NCBI GenBank assembly: GCA_947311845.1
Contig: CAMZMU010000027.1
Coordinates: forward strand, 42,310,853-42,374,852
Reading direction: 5' to 3'
DNA from: Poa pratensis
Taxonomy: Eukaryota; Streptophyta; Magnoliopsida; Poales; Poaceae
Length of the DNA stretch: 64,000 bases
In this document: piece by piece, positions 11,848-24,553 of the stretch
Numbering within the stretch: position 1 is the first letter of the stretch
Layout: each line of letters starts with the position of its first letter
The notes under the pieces: generated by a model
Databases searched by the model: none
Told to the model about the DNA's origin: nothing
What the model saw: only the letters and a program-made list of their open reading frames with translations
Program-made: the position numbers and the translations under genes

Positions 11848-13440
11848 CTCTTGTTTAGATCTCTTCCGTTTACCATGCGCTGATACTACCAGCAGATTAT
11901 CTAAACCACTGATAAATAACTGCTCCAGAAGTTAAGGAGTGTCTAGTTACCAATTGTTTTTTGGGTAATGACCAATATCTCTCTTTTTTTAATCCTACAC
12001 GGGAGTCGGGACTCCTCCTAGACAACCCACATGTCCACATCCCCCTCTGAAGCTCTCTACCTGTCAGAATCTAGATCTCTGATGGCAAGAACCCTTGTTC
12101 CTCCTCTGTAGGGTGGTTGCTGCCTTCCAGTCCAGGCGTCAGACCCTGCCCGCCACCTCCATTACGCGATGATATGCCTCTAAGGTGATTATGTACTTAT
12201 CTTTTCCATCTCAGACGATATTCCTCTGAGATGGATGATGAACGAAAATTTTGCAGAGTGAAATTTCTTGTGCAAGAATTCTTTGAAGACTCGTCATCAG
12301 AGGAGGAATATGATGATGACGAGGATTGAAGGCTGGATCAAGAGGATCCTTCAAGCGCATCAAGGTCCAAGACCATGTGTCCCATGAACAGTGTTGACCT
12401 TGTGAAGGAAATGTGGAAGTCCCATGGGAAACATGGTCATTAAGTTTTTTCATGTGATAAACTTTGTGTTTGCCATGATGCATTATGCTGGTTTGATTTT
12501 GAATTTGAAACATAAAACATTTGATATATTGTTGAATTGTTAGAGTTGATTTGAAGTGTATGGGGCTGTTTGGTTTGTGCCCACGGCCACCCCGACAAAT
12601 CAGAGGCGGTCCCCGAGTTTTACGAGGAGAATTGCAAGTAGTGATCAACATTTTGGCGTAGCTCTAGTAGTTGGGCTTCAATCCAAATGCCAGCCTAGGC
12701 ACCAGTCAATGGCAAAAATATTCAAAAGGAATTTGTCGGCAACAAACCAAAAACCCCCAATGAACAACAAAATGAAGGAAAAAACGATTTATAAGTAACC
12801 AGTTTTAGCTTTTTAAGTGCTGGAGGAGAGCACAATTTTTTTTCCTAAAGATCTCTCTCCTATGCCTAAAACTGATTTAGTTAACCAAATTTACAAAATC
12901 TGCTGGAGATACTTCAAAAACAGATGCACTTCTTCCATTTATTTGTCCCCCATACACCTTCCTTCAGGATGCCCAGTTATGCCTCTAATGACCATTACTG
13001 CTCTTCCCTTTTCGACATTCTACTCAACAACTAATGAGAAAAATACAGGTCCTATAGTCGCAACGGTTGTAACCATTGGATTTCAGACGACTGCTAATGT
13101 TGATCCAGGTCCAAATATAACAGTCTTGGAAAGATATGACATTAAGTAGAAATAGCACAGAACGAAAGGCACATGCACATCAGATGCATAAATCCATTTA
13201 GGAGATCCAATTGTACCGGCATGTCACCGCTCAGCACGTCACATTCATTCTTACGAACACAACTGCTACAGCAACTAACAATCACTCATAGATGGAAATG
13301 CATAATAAGGAACTTGCAATAATTTTGACCAACGATTCCAATCTAAAATCAGAAGCTCCATCTTTCACATTCTTGACAACTCAACACGTAGAGTTTGACC
13401 AGGAGGCTTTGAAAGCACTTCCAATTAATAGCTAAATAGA
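11848..13440. other. Intergenic region with transposon debris
   Basis: At 12230-12330 a short frame with an acidic run (SSSEEEYDDDED) resembles the N-terminal acidic segment of grass Harbinger proteins, but it is too short to assign firmly. GGGGCTGTTTGGTTTGTGCC at about 12561 looks like a MITE terminus without a detected partner. No host gene is seen. Confidence 0.35.
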
Positions 13441-15718
13441 TCACTCTTCCACATTGACAAGTTCATACTCCACAAGCGAGAGGTTATTGTCTTCCTTTAC
13501 ATCGAAGCTTGCGGGTTCAGCGACTTCAACACGGCCCCATTTGTCAACAGCAAGCCTCATTGACCCTTTGAACATATCAATCTTTGCATTGCGGATAATA
13601 ACGGTGTTACCAGGCTTCAACATGTCAACTGTCAAAATGTATATGATTGTTAGTCATCACACACGTAAAACTGTATTACAAAATCATTCAGTTAAGCAGG
13701 CATTTATGTTGAGAAGTTCTGCCGACTGCCCTAAACCATGAGTTGAGCGTTAACAAATTATAACAAAGAAAATAGATTACAGAATGATATAGATTGCTAT
13801 GTTCTTAAAATAAAGAGTATATTATTCATATAGTCATTTATTTATAAATTAGGCCTATTGGCAGAAGGACCATAAATAAAATGCGAAAAATTTCCAAAAT
13901 AACATGGTGTAGATAAAATGAAATTATGACTAAAGCATAATACAATTCAAGATTACACTCATATAAACAATCAGTTTCCTAAAATTATAAAGAGTAATCT
14001 TCCAATAAAGTTAAATGTGCTTACAAGCCTACTAATGGCTCCCATAACATTGACTGGCAAAAGAGAGCTCAAGGGCTTTTTTGTCAATGGGTGTCACAAA
14101 ATATTTCCCAGGCGAAAAGAGTGCTTCAAAAGAAGCATATATGTAGAGGTATTTATATGAAGGAGACTAGGCGTCCCCCGGGGGATCTGGGGAAAAGATC
14201 ACCCGGGTCCCCCTGCCAACACGTGTCCTCCTCTCTTATCCCAAATCCCACCAAATCCCGCTTTTGCTACGGTGTAGCAAATAATCGCCCGCTTTTGCTC
14301 CTATGCAGCAAAAAACGGTTCGCTTAGAAATACAGAAAAATAAAAGACTGACTTCGCCGGAGACCTCACCGGAGACCTCGCCGGAGATTTTGTAGCAACA
14401 AAAAGTTGCTATTGTAGCAAAATCGTCCCACTTTTGCTGCATTGTAGCAAAAAACAGTTCGTACACAGAACATGAAAGGAAAATTCTGGCCTCGCCGGAG
14501 ACCTCACCGGATACCTCGCCGGACACGTGGTAGCAAAAATTTTATGCTATTGTAGCAAAAAAAAAGTTCGATTGTAGCAAAATCAACTTCGCCGGAGACA
14601 TCACCGGTGACTCTCGCCGGAGACATCGCCGGAGACCTCGCCGGAGATATAGTAGCAAATTTTTTGATCTATTGTAGCAAAACCAGATAACAATAGTAGC
14701 AAATTTTTTGATCTATTGTAGCAAAATCAACTTCGCCGGAGACATCGCCGGAGACTCCCGCCGGAGACCTCGCCGGAGACCTCGCCGGAGATATATATTA
14801 TCAAAATTTTTGATCTATTGTAGCAAAACCAGATAACAATAATAGCAAAAATAAAAGTTATATTGCTTCATGTGGCAACAAATGAGACTTTTTTTTTGCT
14901 ACCGTAGCAAAAATGGGCTCTGGGGGACTATTTTTTGGACCAAAAAGTTTTTGCTACATGTAGCAAAAATCGAGATATTTTTTTGCTACCGTAGCAAAAG
15001 CGGGATTGTGGACAGAAAAGAAGGGACACGTGGTTGGTATGGGACCCGGAGGATGGGAAGCTCGGATCCCCGGGTGACTACTATACTTTTCCTATTTATA
15101 TGCAGTGCTAACAAAATATAAGTCAGCAAAAATTCTGCTAGTTTCCACGCACTTGCAGAAATATACACACAAATATGATTACACTATCCAATTCTAGGAT
15201 CGTGACACAGAGAAACTGTACAAATTGTGAATTCTTCTAATCTGATATGGATTATAATACATTAAGAGTCCATTGTACTTAGTTGTATAAATCTAAGTAC
15301 TCTATGAAGCACAGGTGCACACACAAGTGAGAGAAAAACAACATGGAACGGTAAACTAGTTGTACCAATCAAAGTATCTAACGATAATCACGCCGGTTTT
15401 GACCAATGTCCAAAGTCAAAGGACTACTAACTGACGCTTGACGCCACCAAGAGGGAGTACAGATTACTAAAAGAGGGTTCAGATCGTACCCTGCTCGTTG
15501 CGGGCGGTGAAGAGCACGCATCCGGTCTCGTCGCCGATGAGGCACTCGGCGATCCTGGTGGGCTTCGCCGCCGGGCCAGGGGCGGCGCCGACGCGGGCCT
15601 TCTGGAGGACGGTCTTGGAGCTGAGCACCTTGGCGACGAGCGTGTGGCCGCTCGTGACCGGCTTCAGCTGGTCCACCTTGATGAACACCGGCTTCCGCTT
15701 CGCCGCCGCCGTCGCCAT
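13441..15718 (-). CDS. OB-fold nucleic-acid-binding protein (At4g28440-like)
   Basis: Two exons on the minus strand, 15490-15718 and 13441-13628, joined in phase (NEQ/VDMLKPGN) to give 138 residues. The start at 15718 (MATAAAKRKPVFIKVDQLKP) is the only ATG that gives the family N terminus. The body forms a single OB fold: HTLVAKVLSS (strand 1), IAECLIGDETGCVLFTARNE, GNTVIIRNAKIDMFKGSMRL, VDKWGRVEV and the C-terminal VKEDNNLSLVEYELVNVEE. This is the plant family of small OB-fold proteins related to the SSB-like subunit of the SOSS complex; nucleic acid binding is predicted, its exact role unknown. The 1.86-kb intron carries a transposable element (14160-15092) that leaves both splice sites intact. 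The frame is intact. Confidence 0.9.
14160..15092. mobile_element. Mutator-like TIR element with GTAGCAAAA / CGCCGGAGAC minisatellite (copy 1)
   Basis: Bracketed by direct repeats TATTTATATG at 14150-14159 and 15093-15102 (9-10 bp, fitting a Mutator-type target duplication). The ends are weakly inverted: GACTAGGCGTCCCCCGGGGG on the left and the complement of CCCCGGGTGACTACTATACT on the right. The interior is almost wholly two mixed tandem motifs, TTGTAGCAAAA and CGCCGGAGACCT. No protein is encoded. The same ends and interior motifs recur at 43554-45673. Insertion is inside the intron of the OB-fold gene. Confidence 0.8.
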
Positions 15719-16080
15719 GAGACAGAGAAAACAGGGTACAGATAAGAAGCGCTGCGAATAGGATTAGGGAGAGGGCTTTGGGGCTTGGGCGAAACCCTAG
15801 ATGGGACGGGGCGAGTTTTAATAGGGGGAGTCGAGAGTCTTGATCGAGGAGGGCACTAACGACGCGGAGAGTTGTTAAATTGTGCGTTACAAACTTACAA
15901 TTATCTCAGCCAATAGCGTGGGGGAGTCCAAATGCCATTATCCGTTTCTACTTCGCAAAAGGTGAAAAGGCTCGTTAGTCCATCAGTGGGGAATATATAG
16001 CCTGTCTTGTCGTGGTTGAATACCCTTTTCCTGCGGCATCCCACCGAGAAATATCCACCTCTTTCCAAAATGCATTTTTT

Positions 16081-16396
16081 TATTAAAAAAATGCATTTTT
16101 TAATAGATAAATAAAAGCCATAAAATGGCCCAGCTTTGAAATTAAAAAAAGTCACAGAGTAACGAACGGCGAAAACAACAAGCTAAATTACACCTTACAA
16201 GCATCACACAACACAAGCAAACAAAAGATAAAACAACAAAAAAAAACAGCTTGAGGTGCTAATGCTAAAGCCCCAACACACTAGCCAGCAGGAACTTGAT
16301 AGCACCACGGGACCCAAGCTGCCGGACGAAGTTGCCACGAAGAAGAGGCGGTGGAAAGAGGCACCCACACCTCCGCGGCTAAGCAAGACCTCCGGA
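16081..16396 (-). mobile_element. 5'-truncated LINE-type retroposon
   Basis: Flanked by direct repeats TCCAAAATGCATTTTTT at about 16064-16080 and 16397-16413. On the minus strand the insert ends in an A-rich tail (ATTTATCTATTAAAAAATGC) next to the left repeat, with a short extra copy of the target sequence at about 16089-16097. The body reads like a plant LINE 3' UTR (GGGCCATTTTATGGC hairpin, T/G-rich stretch) with no coding sequence. Length about 300 bp. It lies upstream of the OB-fold gene. Confidence 0.6.
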
Positions 16397-16413
16397 CCTC
16401 CAAAATGCATTTT

Positions 16414-19216
16414 TTAGCTGACTCGTGATTTACCGATCAAAACATCCATCGTTATTAGTCTTTCGTGATCCGTTAATGACGACATCACCACCGTTGATGC
16501 AATATCGACCATGGACAGACTAATCGCAAAAACTGTGATAAATAAATATATGATCATGAACACTAACTTGATGTTACCTCATTATTTTTGGAACCATGAC
16601 CATACTTTTGAACTCATTTGTAGTTCGTAATCATGCACAATGCAAAAGAAAACCAACAACCTTTTGTGAAAGAAAAAAAAAGTTTTACCCAAGAATGCAA
16701 AGTTCGTGGAGAAATAGATAATGAAACAAGTTTATACAAAAGAAAACAATGTTCCACTCCATCGAAACAATATTTGCGACTGAACCACCTGATTGAATCT
16801 TACATGAGGATTTCATAAGCCACCTTATTAAGTTCTCAAGTTGTCAACCTACCAAGTTGGCTAATTTCTATACAGTTTTTGCACCTTATCTCGTTTCTTA
16901 CTCTGGTTTCACACCTAAAGAACGATTTGTCCGTTAGAAGGCTAATGCTCACGCTATTACGCAACTTTTGGCATATTGAATCATAGACAAAGATATAAAC
17001 TCATCGTAAGAGTGAGAGTGGAGAGGCCTTGCGACCCCTATTTTAGTGATCCCAACATTTTTCCACATGACTTGTGCTCGTAAACTTGAGCTTGTTTCTT
17101 TGTGTCAGAGCTAGTTCGTGGATTGTTGACATGCAACTATCTCAGATTGAATGCTACTAGGGTTGGCATCCTCTTTGCCCGGTCACAATCTCTTATTGTG
17201 ATTCTAAGCTACTTGGGGCGAGTTATCTCCTTTGTATCCTTGATCCCATAAAACTGGGTCAACTCCTCAAAGCTATGACATACATCATTTAAATTTCGAT
17301 AGATTTCAAATCTCCAAGACGTGTCAAAACATGTATGAAGTATGAGAGACTGCCTTTGTAGCACCTTACCAAACATTTGTATCATTTGCAACAGACACCC
17401 AATATTGACTGTTGTAATATCTCATTCGTTCGCAACAAAATAACGAACATAAGTTTGCAGCATGTGGGAAACACCCATGAACAATAACAACAATTCCGCA
17501 AAACTAACCTTGTGGTGGAGCACCGACCTCGCTTCCCTGACTTCGATGGTTACCGTTTGCTAGAGCCCTCCGGCTTTCGATCCAAGGGACCTCGGGCTTG
17601 TAACGCTTGTTCCCACTAGTCATTACGACATTACCCCTAGGGTTCAACGCGGTTGGATATCCATATTCGAAGGTCCTCCCAGCTTCTTTTTTACTGCTTC
17701 CCTTTGATCCTTCCGATTTTCTTGTTATCCAATATAATGGACAAAGTGGCATATGTCTTGTAGAGATTTAACTTGCAAGCTCAATGATATATTGCACCGC
17801 TGTGCTAAGTTCGGCTCGACTCTTAGGGACATAACAAGCTCGGCCTTAAAGTTTTGTCTGAATTTGCGGAATTTTACTACAGACAACCGATTTCAACAGC
17901 CACCGCCGACCGCCACTACAAAACGTCCTCACTATCGACTGCACCTAGTTGATAAGGCCCGTATGTGTTGATCTCATTTCATTATCAATGTGAAAAAGAA
18001 CTGCCGAAGTTCTTTAATTTGGCTAACCCTATATTCAGATAAGCATAAACTGGTGAGGCAATAACCATAAACTGACGCAATACCAAACAAGCGCTTTCTT
18101 CCCGCTGTTGTATAAAAACTGTCTGAGCGCATGCCAACATGATGGCTCCGAGCGGTGCGGCGAGACGGCAGAGCGCGCAGCCTTGGAGTTCGCAAACAGC
18201 AAGTCCGGCGGCCAAGAACCCTCAAGACTACCTACAACAAAACATTCATCAGCAAGCCAGCAACAGCACATAGTTTCTTCCAGCGGATGGAGGCGCTGAT
18301 TCTATCAACCACGGTGAGGAATTTCCATCAATCAATTACACGACTTAGCCAGGTCAACAAGCAGTTCCTCAGAGCTCATGGCTGGTGCTGCAGCAGAATC
18401 ATCTAAACACAACTAGATCTAACAAGGTGCGGACATCAATGCCTAAATCACCAGAATTATGCCCCATCTAAACACCTAAACTAATGCCGCCAAATGAGTT
18501 CAATATGGATCTAGGCTATGTCACGGAAGATTTCCACATTGGAGCTGTACAGAGATGACGGGTAATTTCCTAACTGGCACAACCTGATTAGAACCTGCCA
18601 AAAAAAGGACCCAGTGGTTAGAACTGTCTGAAAACGCAGAGTCTAACATTTTTATAGTGCAAGACTGTAACAGGCTAGGGCCCTGAAAGAACGAGGTTAG
18701 CATAACCTTCAAAGGGCTACTCCCTTCCATAAAGCAAGAATTTACTTTGTTTTTGCACAAAGGCACACATCAGTATACTAGAGCGCTAAATTAGTGACTG
18801 TTGTGCTGATCTGAAACTAAGTATATGTTGCAGATTGTGACGATAAACAGAAAACACAAGAAGCTATCTTTAGTGTTTAGACCAGGCAAAACACATGATA
18901 AATCGACGACTGCAGCATTTTAATTTCCAGAGGAAGTTAAGCTCATCAATGCACCAGCCCTACACGGCAATCACATCATAAAAGAGCTATGTTTATCATT
19001 ACTGAGAACACCAGTTTGGCAATTGGAAGCAACAAATTTCATTCTTGGACTCATCAAATGCATTTCCGAGATAGTATGATCCCTAGGACACTAAGCCATA
19101 GGTTCCAGTATCACAGTTCACTGTTCAAATGCCAGTAGATAAGTCTACTAATATAAGTGGACGTGCGGTACATGCAAATTGGTCAGAAAAATCAAGAAAG
19201 TTTATTATGAAGTACC
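16414..19216. other. Intergenic region between the OB-fold and callose synthase genes
   Basis: No gene is supported. Short open frames at 17504-17752 (minus) and 17985-18406 show no known domain. 17490-17760 is GC-richer than its surroundings and may be a repeat remnant. The last several hundred bases before 19217 are the 3' UTR side of the callose synthase gene. Confidence 0.35.
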
Positions 19217-22200
19217 TCAAACTGTTGTTTTCTTGCCAGCAAGAATGCGGGAAATTTGGAGACCTCTGGTGAACCCTTCATTGAACAGTACCCTCGTCTG
19301 CATTTCTTGAAATCCTGGCAACCAGGACAGCAATGCAACTGGTGCCATAACAATCACCCCAAGCAGTATCTCATACAAACGTGCCACAGACATAACACTG
19401 CCCCACCACAGTAGATTCGATGAATGGCCTGATAACTTGGGCAATGGAAATCAAGCCCCAGCCAGTAGGAATGAATGCCAAAAGGCCAGTGAAGATGTCA
19501 ATGATTTGAAACTCAGTAAACTCCAGGAATAATATCAGCACTAGCACTGTAAGAATGATGGTACCACATTGGACAACCCGGTAGTAGAGATGTTGCTTTG
19601 AAGCATACGTTTCCCGAGTATATGACATTAGGACAAAAACCCCAAAGATCACAGCCACACATATCCAGGAAAGCAGATACACCGCAATACTTCTGCTTCC
19701 GTCTGCAATTTTGAGCTGGTATACAACCCCATACTGAAAAAAGAAGTACCTGAGATCTAACAGTATTTCCAGAATCTTTCCCCAAAGGCCAGTAGTCCTT
19801 AGATGATCTTGCTCCTCATACCACCACACTTCCCAGCTGTGCTCAGCCTTAGAAAATATACCACCTGGAAACCAGATCCAGGTCATGAAATCCTCAAAGT
19901 CATACACGGTTTTCAACCAATCAAAGCCAGACGGGTTGAAAGCAAATGGAGCCATGATCCAGACACCACAAGAAACCAGCTAGATATCATCATGACTATG
20001 TAAACAAGTGTGTTCCTGGCAATCACACTGTGAACGGCATACACTGTCAGTATTATTCCGAGTTCTATCGCCTTTATGAAGTGGCTCCTAGCATATAGCC
20101 TGTAATTTTCAGCAAAACTCTTATGCTGCACAACAAAGCCACGACCAGTAGCACGATACTTTGCACCACCATGAAGAATCGTTCGTCCATAGTAATGGGC
20201 TTTTGTTCCCATCGAAAATGTGTAGAAGACAGATGAAAAGTTCATCTGCATTGTGAAAAAATCCCACATAGCAGGCAGAAAACCCAGTTCAAGAGAGTTC
20301 TCTAGAATCATTGGCAAGGCAGTGAAGAGTCCGAGCTGAATGGCAAACTGCTGATTTAGCACGGCATACAAGGCTTTATTATTAGTAGCATTAGCACTGC
20401 CCTGAATTCCAGCTTCCAGACCACTCAGAGCTAGATACAGGCGTCCCCAAACAAATGTGTAAACTGTTAGGACCACCAGCATTGTGTTGAAGTAGAACCC
20501 TACTGTCGTATAGAACACTGAAAGCATCCGAAGAAATCCACTCTATGACCAAGTCTGTAGATATCCCTACTCAAGGTCTGTTCACCATTGCCACTGGAAA
20601 CCTTAGCTTCAAACATCGATATTTGATTAAGCCCAACATCACGCCCCTTACCAACCTGGATGTACTCATGGTGGCTGACATTGCCACCACGTAGGGTACA
20701 GTTGAAACCAGCGAATATGTCCTCGCTGATATTGATTACTCTGGATGCCTTGCTTAAACCACCTCGAGTCAAAAACCAAAGGCGATCAAATACATCAGGA
20801 TGCCCATAATGCATCCGAACCTTCAATGGATTAGCTAGAACCCGCTGCCCAAGGGTAACAAAGCTTGTCTCCTGTGCAGACATGAACCAAGCAAGTGAAG
20901 AGACAGAACCAGTGAAAACATGTTCTCGAACTCCCAACAGTGTAGGCTTTTGGCTTCCATGATAATAGTTGTACTGTTCTAACAGATTGCGCATCTTGAG
21001 AGCCTCCTCAAAATAGTTGTCCTGGTTCATGTCAATTGTTTGCACAGCCTCGCCTCTTGTGAATATGATGGCGTGGTTCTGGTTCTCAGGTTTACCCTCT
21101 CCAAGTTTCAGCTGGCCTGGCAACCTAATCCGGTATATCTCCACCTCTTTCTGCAATTCCTGGTCAAATTTTACAAGGACAGAATAGTATTGCATATCAC
21201 CCATCTCAGGACGGACTTCATCAACATAAGCAACACGGAGGGCCTCATTTTTCTTCATAAGAGCCAGGATATCATCAGCACGTTGATCTTTCCCCTTTTT
21301 CTGGTTTCCATATATCTGGCAAGCGACCACATATGTGTACTTCATGAGAGCAGCACCATCTTCCTTACCTTTAAACAATTGACTCACAGTACTGTTCCTC
21401 TGTTTAACCTCCTTTGAGGTCTTTGTTGGAGACCATTATTCATGGGATACACATCATTTTCATGCCTAACTGAGCCAAAGGAAGCCAGACGTTTTGTACC
21501 TTCTGTAATGTCTATCTCAGAGGCAGTATCGAGAAAAGCAAGCATCTTCAGAGCCCTGTGGTAGTACATCATTCCCCTAACAGTCCTTGCTAAGGTCTGA
21601 CCCCTATATGAGGCCCAAAGTCGGAGCTCCTGAAATTTTCCAGCCCAAATATCGTCATCATTAACCATTCCCTCCCTCCTCATCCGTTCTAAGAAGTTTC
21701 CCCAATCATCTTCATAGATCTTCTGAAGATAAAACAAGATTGAGATGCCATCTTCATTCTCGCGACGAAGCTGGTCTTTGTTATACAGGACATCTTCGTT
21801 GTAATAAGGGGTCAAAACGCTGAATGCCACCATCTTCTCAACTGTGGGAGCACGGGGCATGTTCATAAACAGGGAGTTGCTGAAGAAAGATATACGCCGC
21901 CGGCCTCAGGATTCCTTGGGATATCATTCATGGAATCCCTGGATGTGAGAATTGTATGGAGGCGCCTCACCTGTTTGTAGAAGCTAAGATCATTCTCAGC
22001 AGGGCATTTTATGGCATCCTCAAAGAGTAACCCTGATTCAGTCGGCCTTGACGGTGCTAGCCCCTCTCGCCTGAGCTGTTCTATGTCTTTCCTGTTTTCG
22101 GAAAATCATGAACCGCGAGGACATAGAGAGTCTGCAATGTGTTAACTATCTTGGTCTGATCCTTGTTTTCCTTCAGTAACAGTTCGACTAAGGTGATTAC

Positions 22201-24537
22201 AGATGAATGGATTTGAGGTAACAAGCCTAGCCTGTAATCTTCAGAGAATTTCCCATATTCCATCGCATTATCAAATGCAAGGAAGAGCTGATTGACAATA
22301 ATGTGCTCAGCACTCGTCTCTAATGATCTCCAGCAGCAACTGGCGAATGCTGTCATAAGCTTCAATCACAGCACATCGCCTGTACTCAATGATACTTATC
22401 CGACTCCAGTGTGTCTTGTCATCAGCCACCAGCTCTTTTGCTTGACTGAGAGCAAGCAGCAGCTCATTGTTCAGCAGAAAGCATGGCCACCGTACTACAC
22501 GGATTTTCCATACAACTGGTGGAAGCTCAAGAAGCTCAACTTCCTTGTCACTAACATGTCCTCTTCCCTAAATGTCTGGATGATCTCATTCCAAATCAGT
22601 GCAAACCTCTTAGCTTCCACCTGATTTGCTTCAATTTTCCTGTATGGGCGGCCAAAACCATACCTCAGCTTCAGCCGGTGAATTGCATCATACAGTCTGC
22701 CGCGGATGCCACCACGGGAGCTATCCAGGCGCTCCTCTGGCATCAAATTGAACTGCATTGCACTCGCAAAAAACTGGAACCTCAACCGCAGCTGCCCAAC
22801 ACTGCGAATCTCCCCCAGATGCGAGAAAAGCCCGATAAGTGCCCCGGTAAGCGATGAGAAGACTGCATACCATATCTGGATATCCATGAGGTAGATGAGG
22901 ACAACTGGGACCCAAAGGATGATTACAGCAATCCGCTCTGTGTGAGGCATGAACTCAAACCAGTTACGCCGGATGTCATGGAGGCTGAATATTGTCTTTG
23001 TTGGCGCCACCATGGGCTTAATCTGGAGGAAGTAGCTGAAGCTAAACTTGGCAGCAAGAAGGCAGATCCAGAAGAAGGAATACTTGATGTTGTCTATAAT
23101 CCCCTCCCTCAGACCACGGCCTACAAATGTGCGGGTCTGGAACCACCAGGTGAGCACATAGAGAATTCGCCAATTGTTTTCTCCGTAAAATTCCGAACCC
23201 AGGGAATGATGAACAACGCAAGCGCAAGCACCTGTGGGATGATAAACACAGCAGCCGCCTCAAGAAAATTTAACACCCTGGTATTGGCAGCGAAGGACCA
23301 CCTGCGATCTCGCCACCGCTGATCCCACATCCGCGAATAAAGGACGCTGAATGTGATCCACCCTGCAGCAACAAAGCCTTGAGCACCATCCGGACAGCAA
23401 TCAGCTTAGTCTCCCTCGACACAAGACTGTACTGAGTACCCGCATCAAGCAAAGCCTGCATAAATCGCAGGCCAGCCCAAGTGATGAACACTGACAGCAC
23501 ACGGACCTGGATGTCACGTTTGCTGAGGCTATGCCATGGCCAGCTCTGACCATCCCATGCAATGATCATCGCTGCCTGAAAGAACAGAATAAGCATCACC
23601 CACAACCGATCGAAGCTGCGGTAGATATTCCAGAACGACCGCTGCTCCACGAAACCAGTCTTGCCAATCCGCCAAACTTGCCCGGACGCACAAAGAAGCC
23701 CCTTGATATCCAGGGCCACCGGAGGCGCTTGAAAACCCGGCGGCTCCAGAAGTACTCATTGACATCATCGTAATTCCTCCACGCGAGTGCGGCTTGCTCC
23801 CGTTATGGCTGGCCTCCATCTCGGCCTTGAGCACATTATAGATGGGCGTGACGACGCGTTCAGGAAAGCCTCCTCGCCGCAGACGGCAGGGATCGCGGCC
23901 GCCCCGTGTCGATGTCAATGGAGCCGTCCATGACATGGTTGAGGTCGAGGGCCATGTAGTGGAAGATGTAGCAGAGGCATTCCGGCATGAAGCGCAGGTT
24001 GGCGGCCTCCCCCCAGATGAGCAGGTAGAGCGCGTGTAGAGGAGGTCCCTGCGGGTGTCGGCGCCCGGGGCACATGGACGTGCGGCCTCTGGCCGAGGTA
24101 GGCGCACCAGGCCTTGTAGTTCTTGAGGAGCTTCTTCCGGATGGCCTGGCGACGGAGGGGTGGAGGACGTCGGGCGGGTGGTCCTGGTCCCTGGGCAGGG
24201 CGTCCCGGCGCGGAGCTGGCGTTGGCGAGGAGGAGGACGAGGTGCTCCCGCTGGTTGCGCGCGTTGTGGGGCTGGAAGCCGAAGGTGAGGCCGAGCCAGT
24301 CGAAGAGGTCGGCGCGGCGCGGGTCCCAGCCGCGGCCGGCGAGCGGCGGCGGCGGGAGGTCGGCGGCGTGCAGGAGCGCCGCCATCGCGGCCCGCACCTC
24401 CGGGAAGCGCAGCGAGGGGTGCTGCCCGTGCATCACCACGTCCTGGATCGGGACGATGTTGTACGACGCCTGCACCGGCGGCGGCTGCTCCCCCGAAGCC
24501 GCGCCGCGGGAGGGCGGCGGTTGCGGAGGTGGCTCAT
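19217..24537 (-). pseudogene. Callose synthase (glucan synthase-like, CalS11/12 type) with many frameshifts
   Basis: The family makes beta-1,3-glucan from UDP-glucose at the plasma membrane. The start at 24537 (MSHLRNRRPP) follows a 5' UTR intron acceptor at about 24553; the end at 19217 reads MQTRVLFNEGFTRGLQISRI. In order: N-terminal YNIVPIQDVVMHGQHPSLRF, the Vta1-like/FKS1 part (YLLIWGEAANLRFMPECLCY), a first membrane cluster (23700-22700), the large cytoplasmic glucan synthase domain (21870-20500; GGNVSHHEYIQVGKGRDVGL, DIFAGFNCTLRGG) and a second membrane cluster (20500-19217). Nearly intronless, as in CalS11/12 genes. The frame breaks about 18 times, mostly by loss of one base, yet the protein segments between are well conserved. 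It is a very recent pseudogene or an assembly artefact. Conservation makes the family certain; functionality is open. Confidence 0.85.
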
Positions 24538-24553
24538 CTCTGTCTCACGCAGC

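Noticed and set aside
12230..12330. Harbinger N-terminal gene fragment
   Set aside because: Only an acidic run of about 30 residues is suggestive; too short to call.
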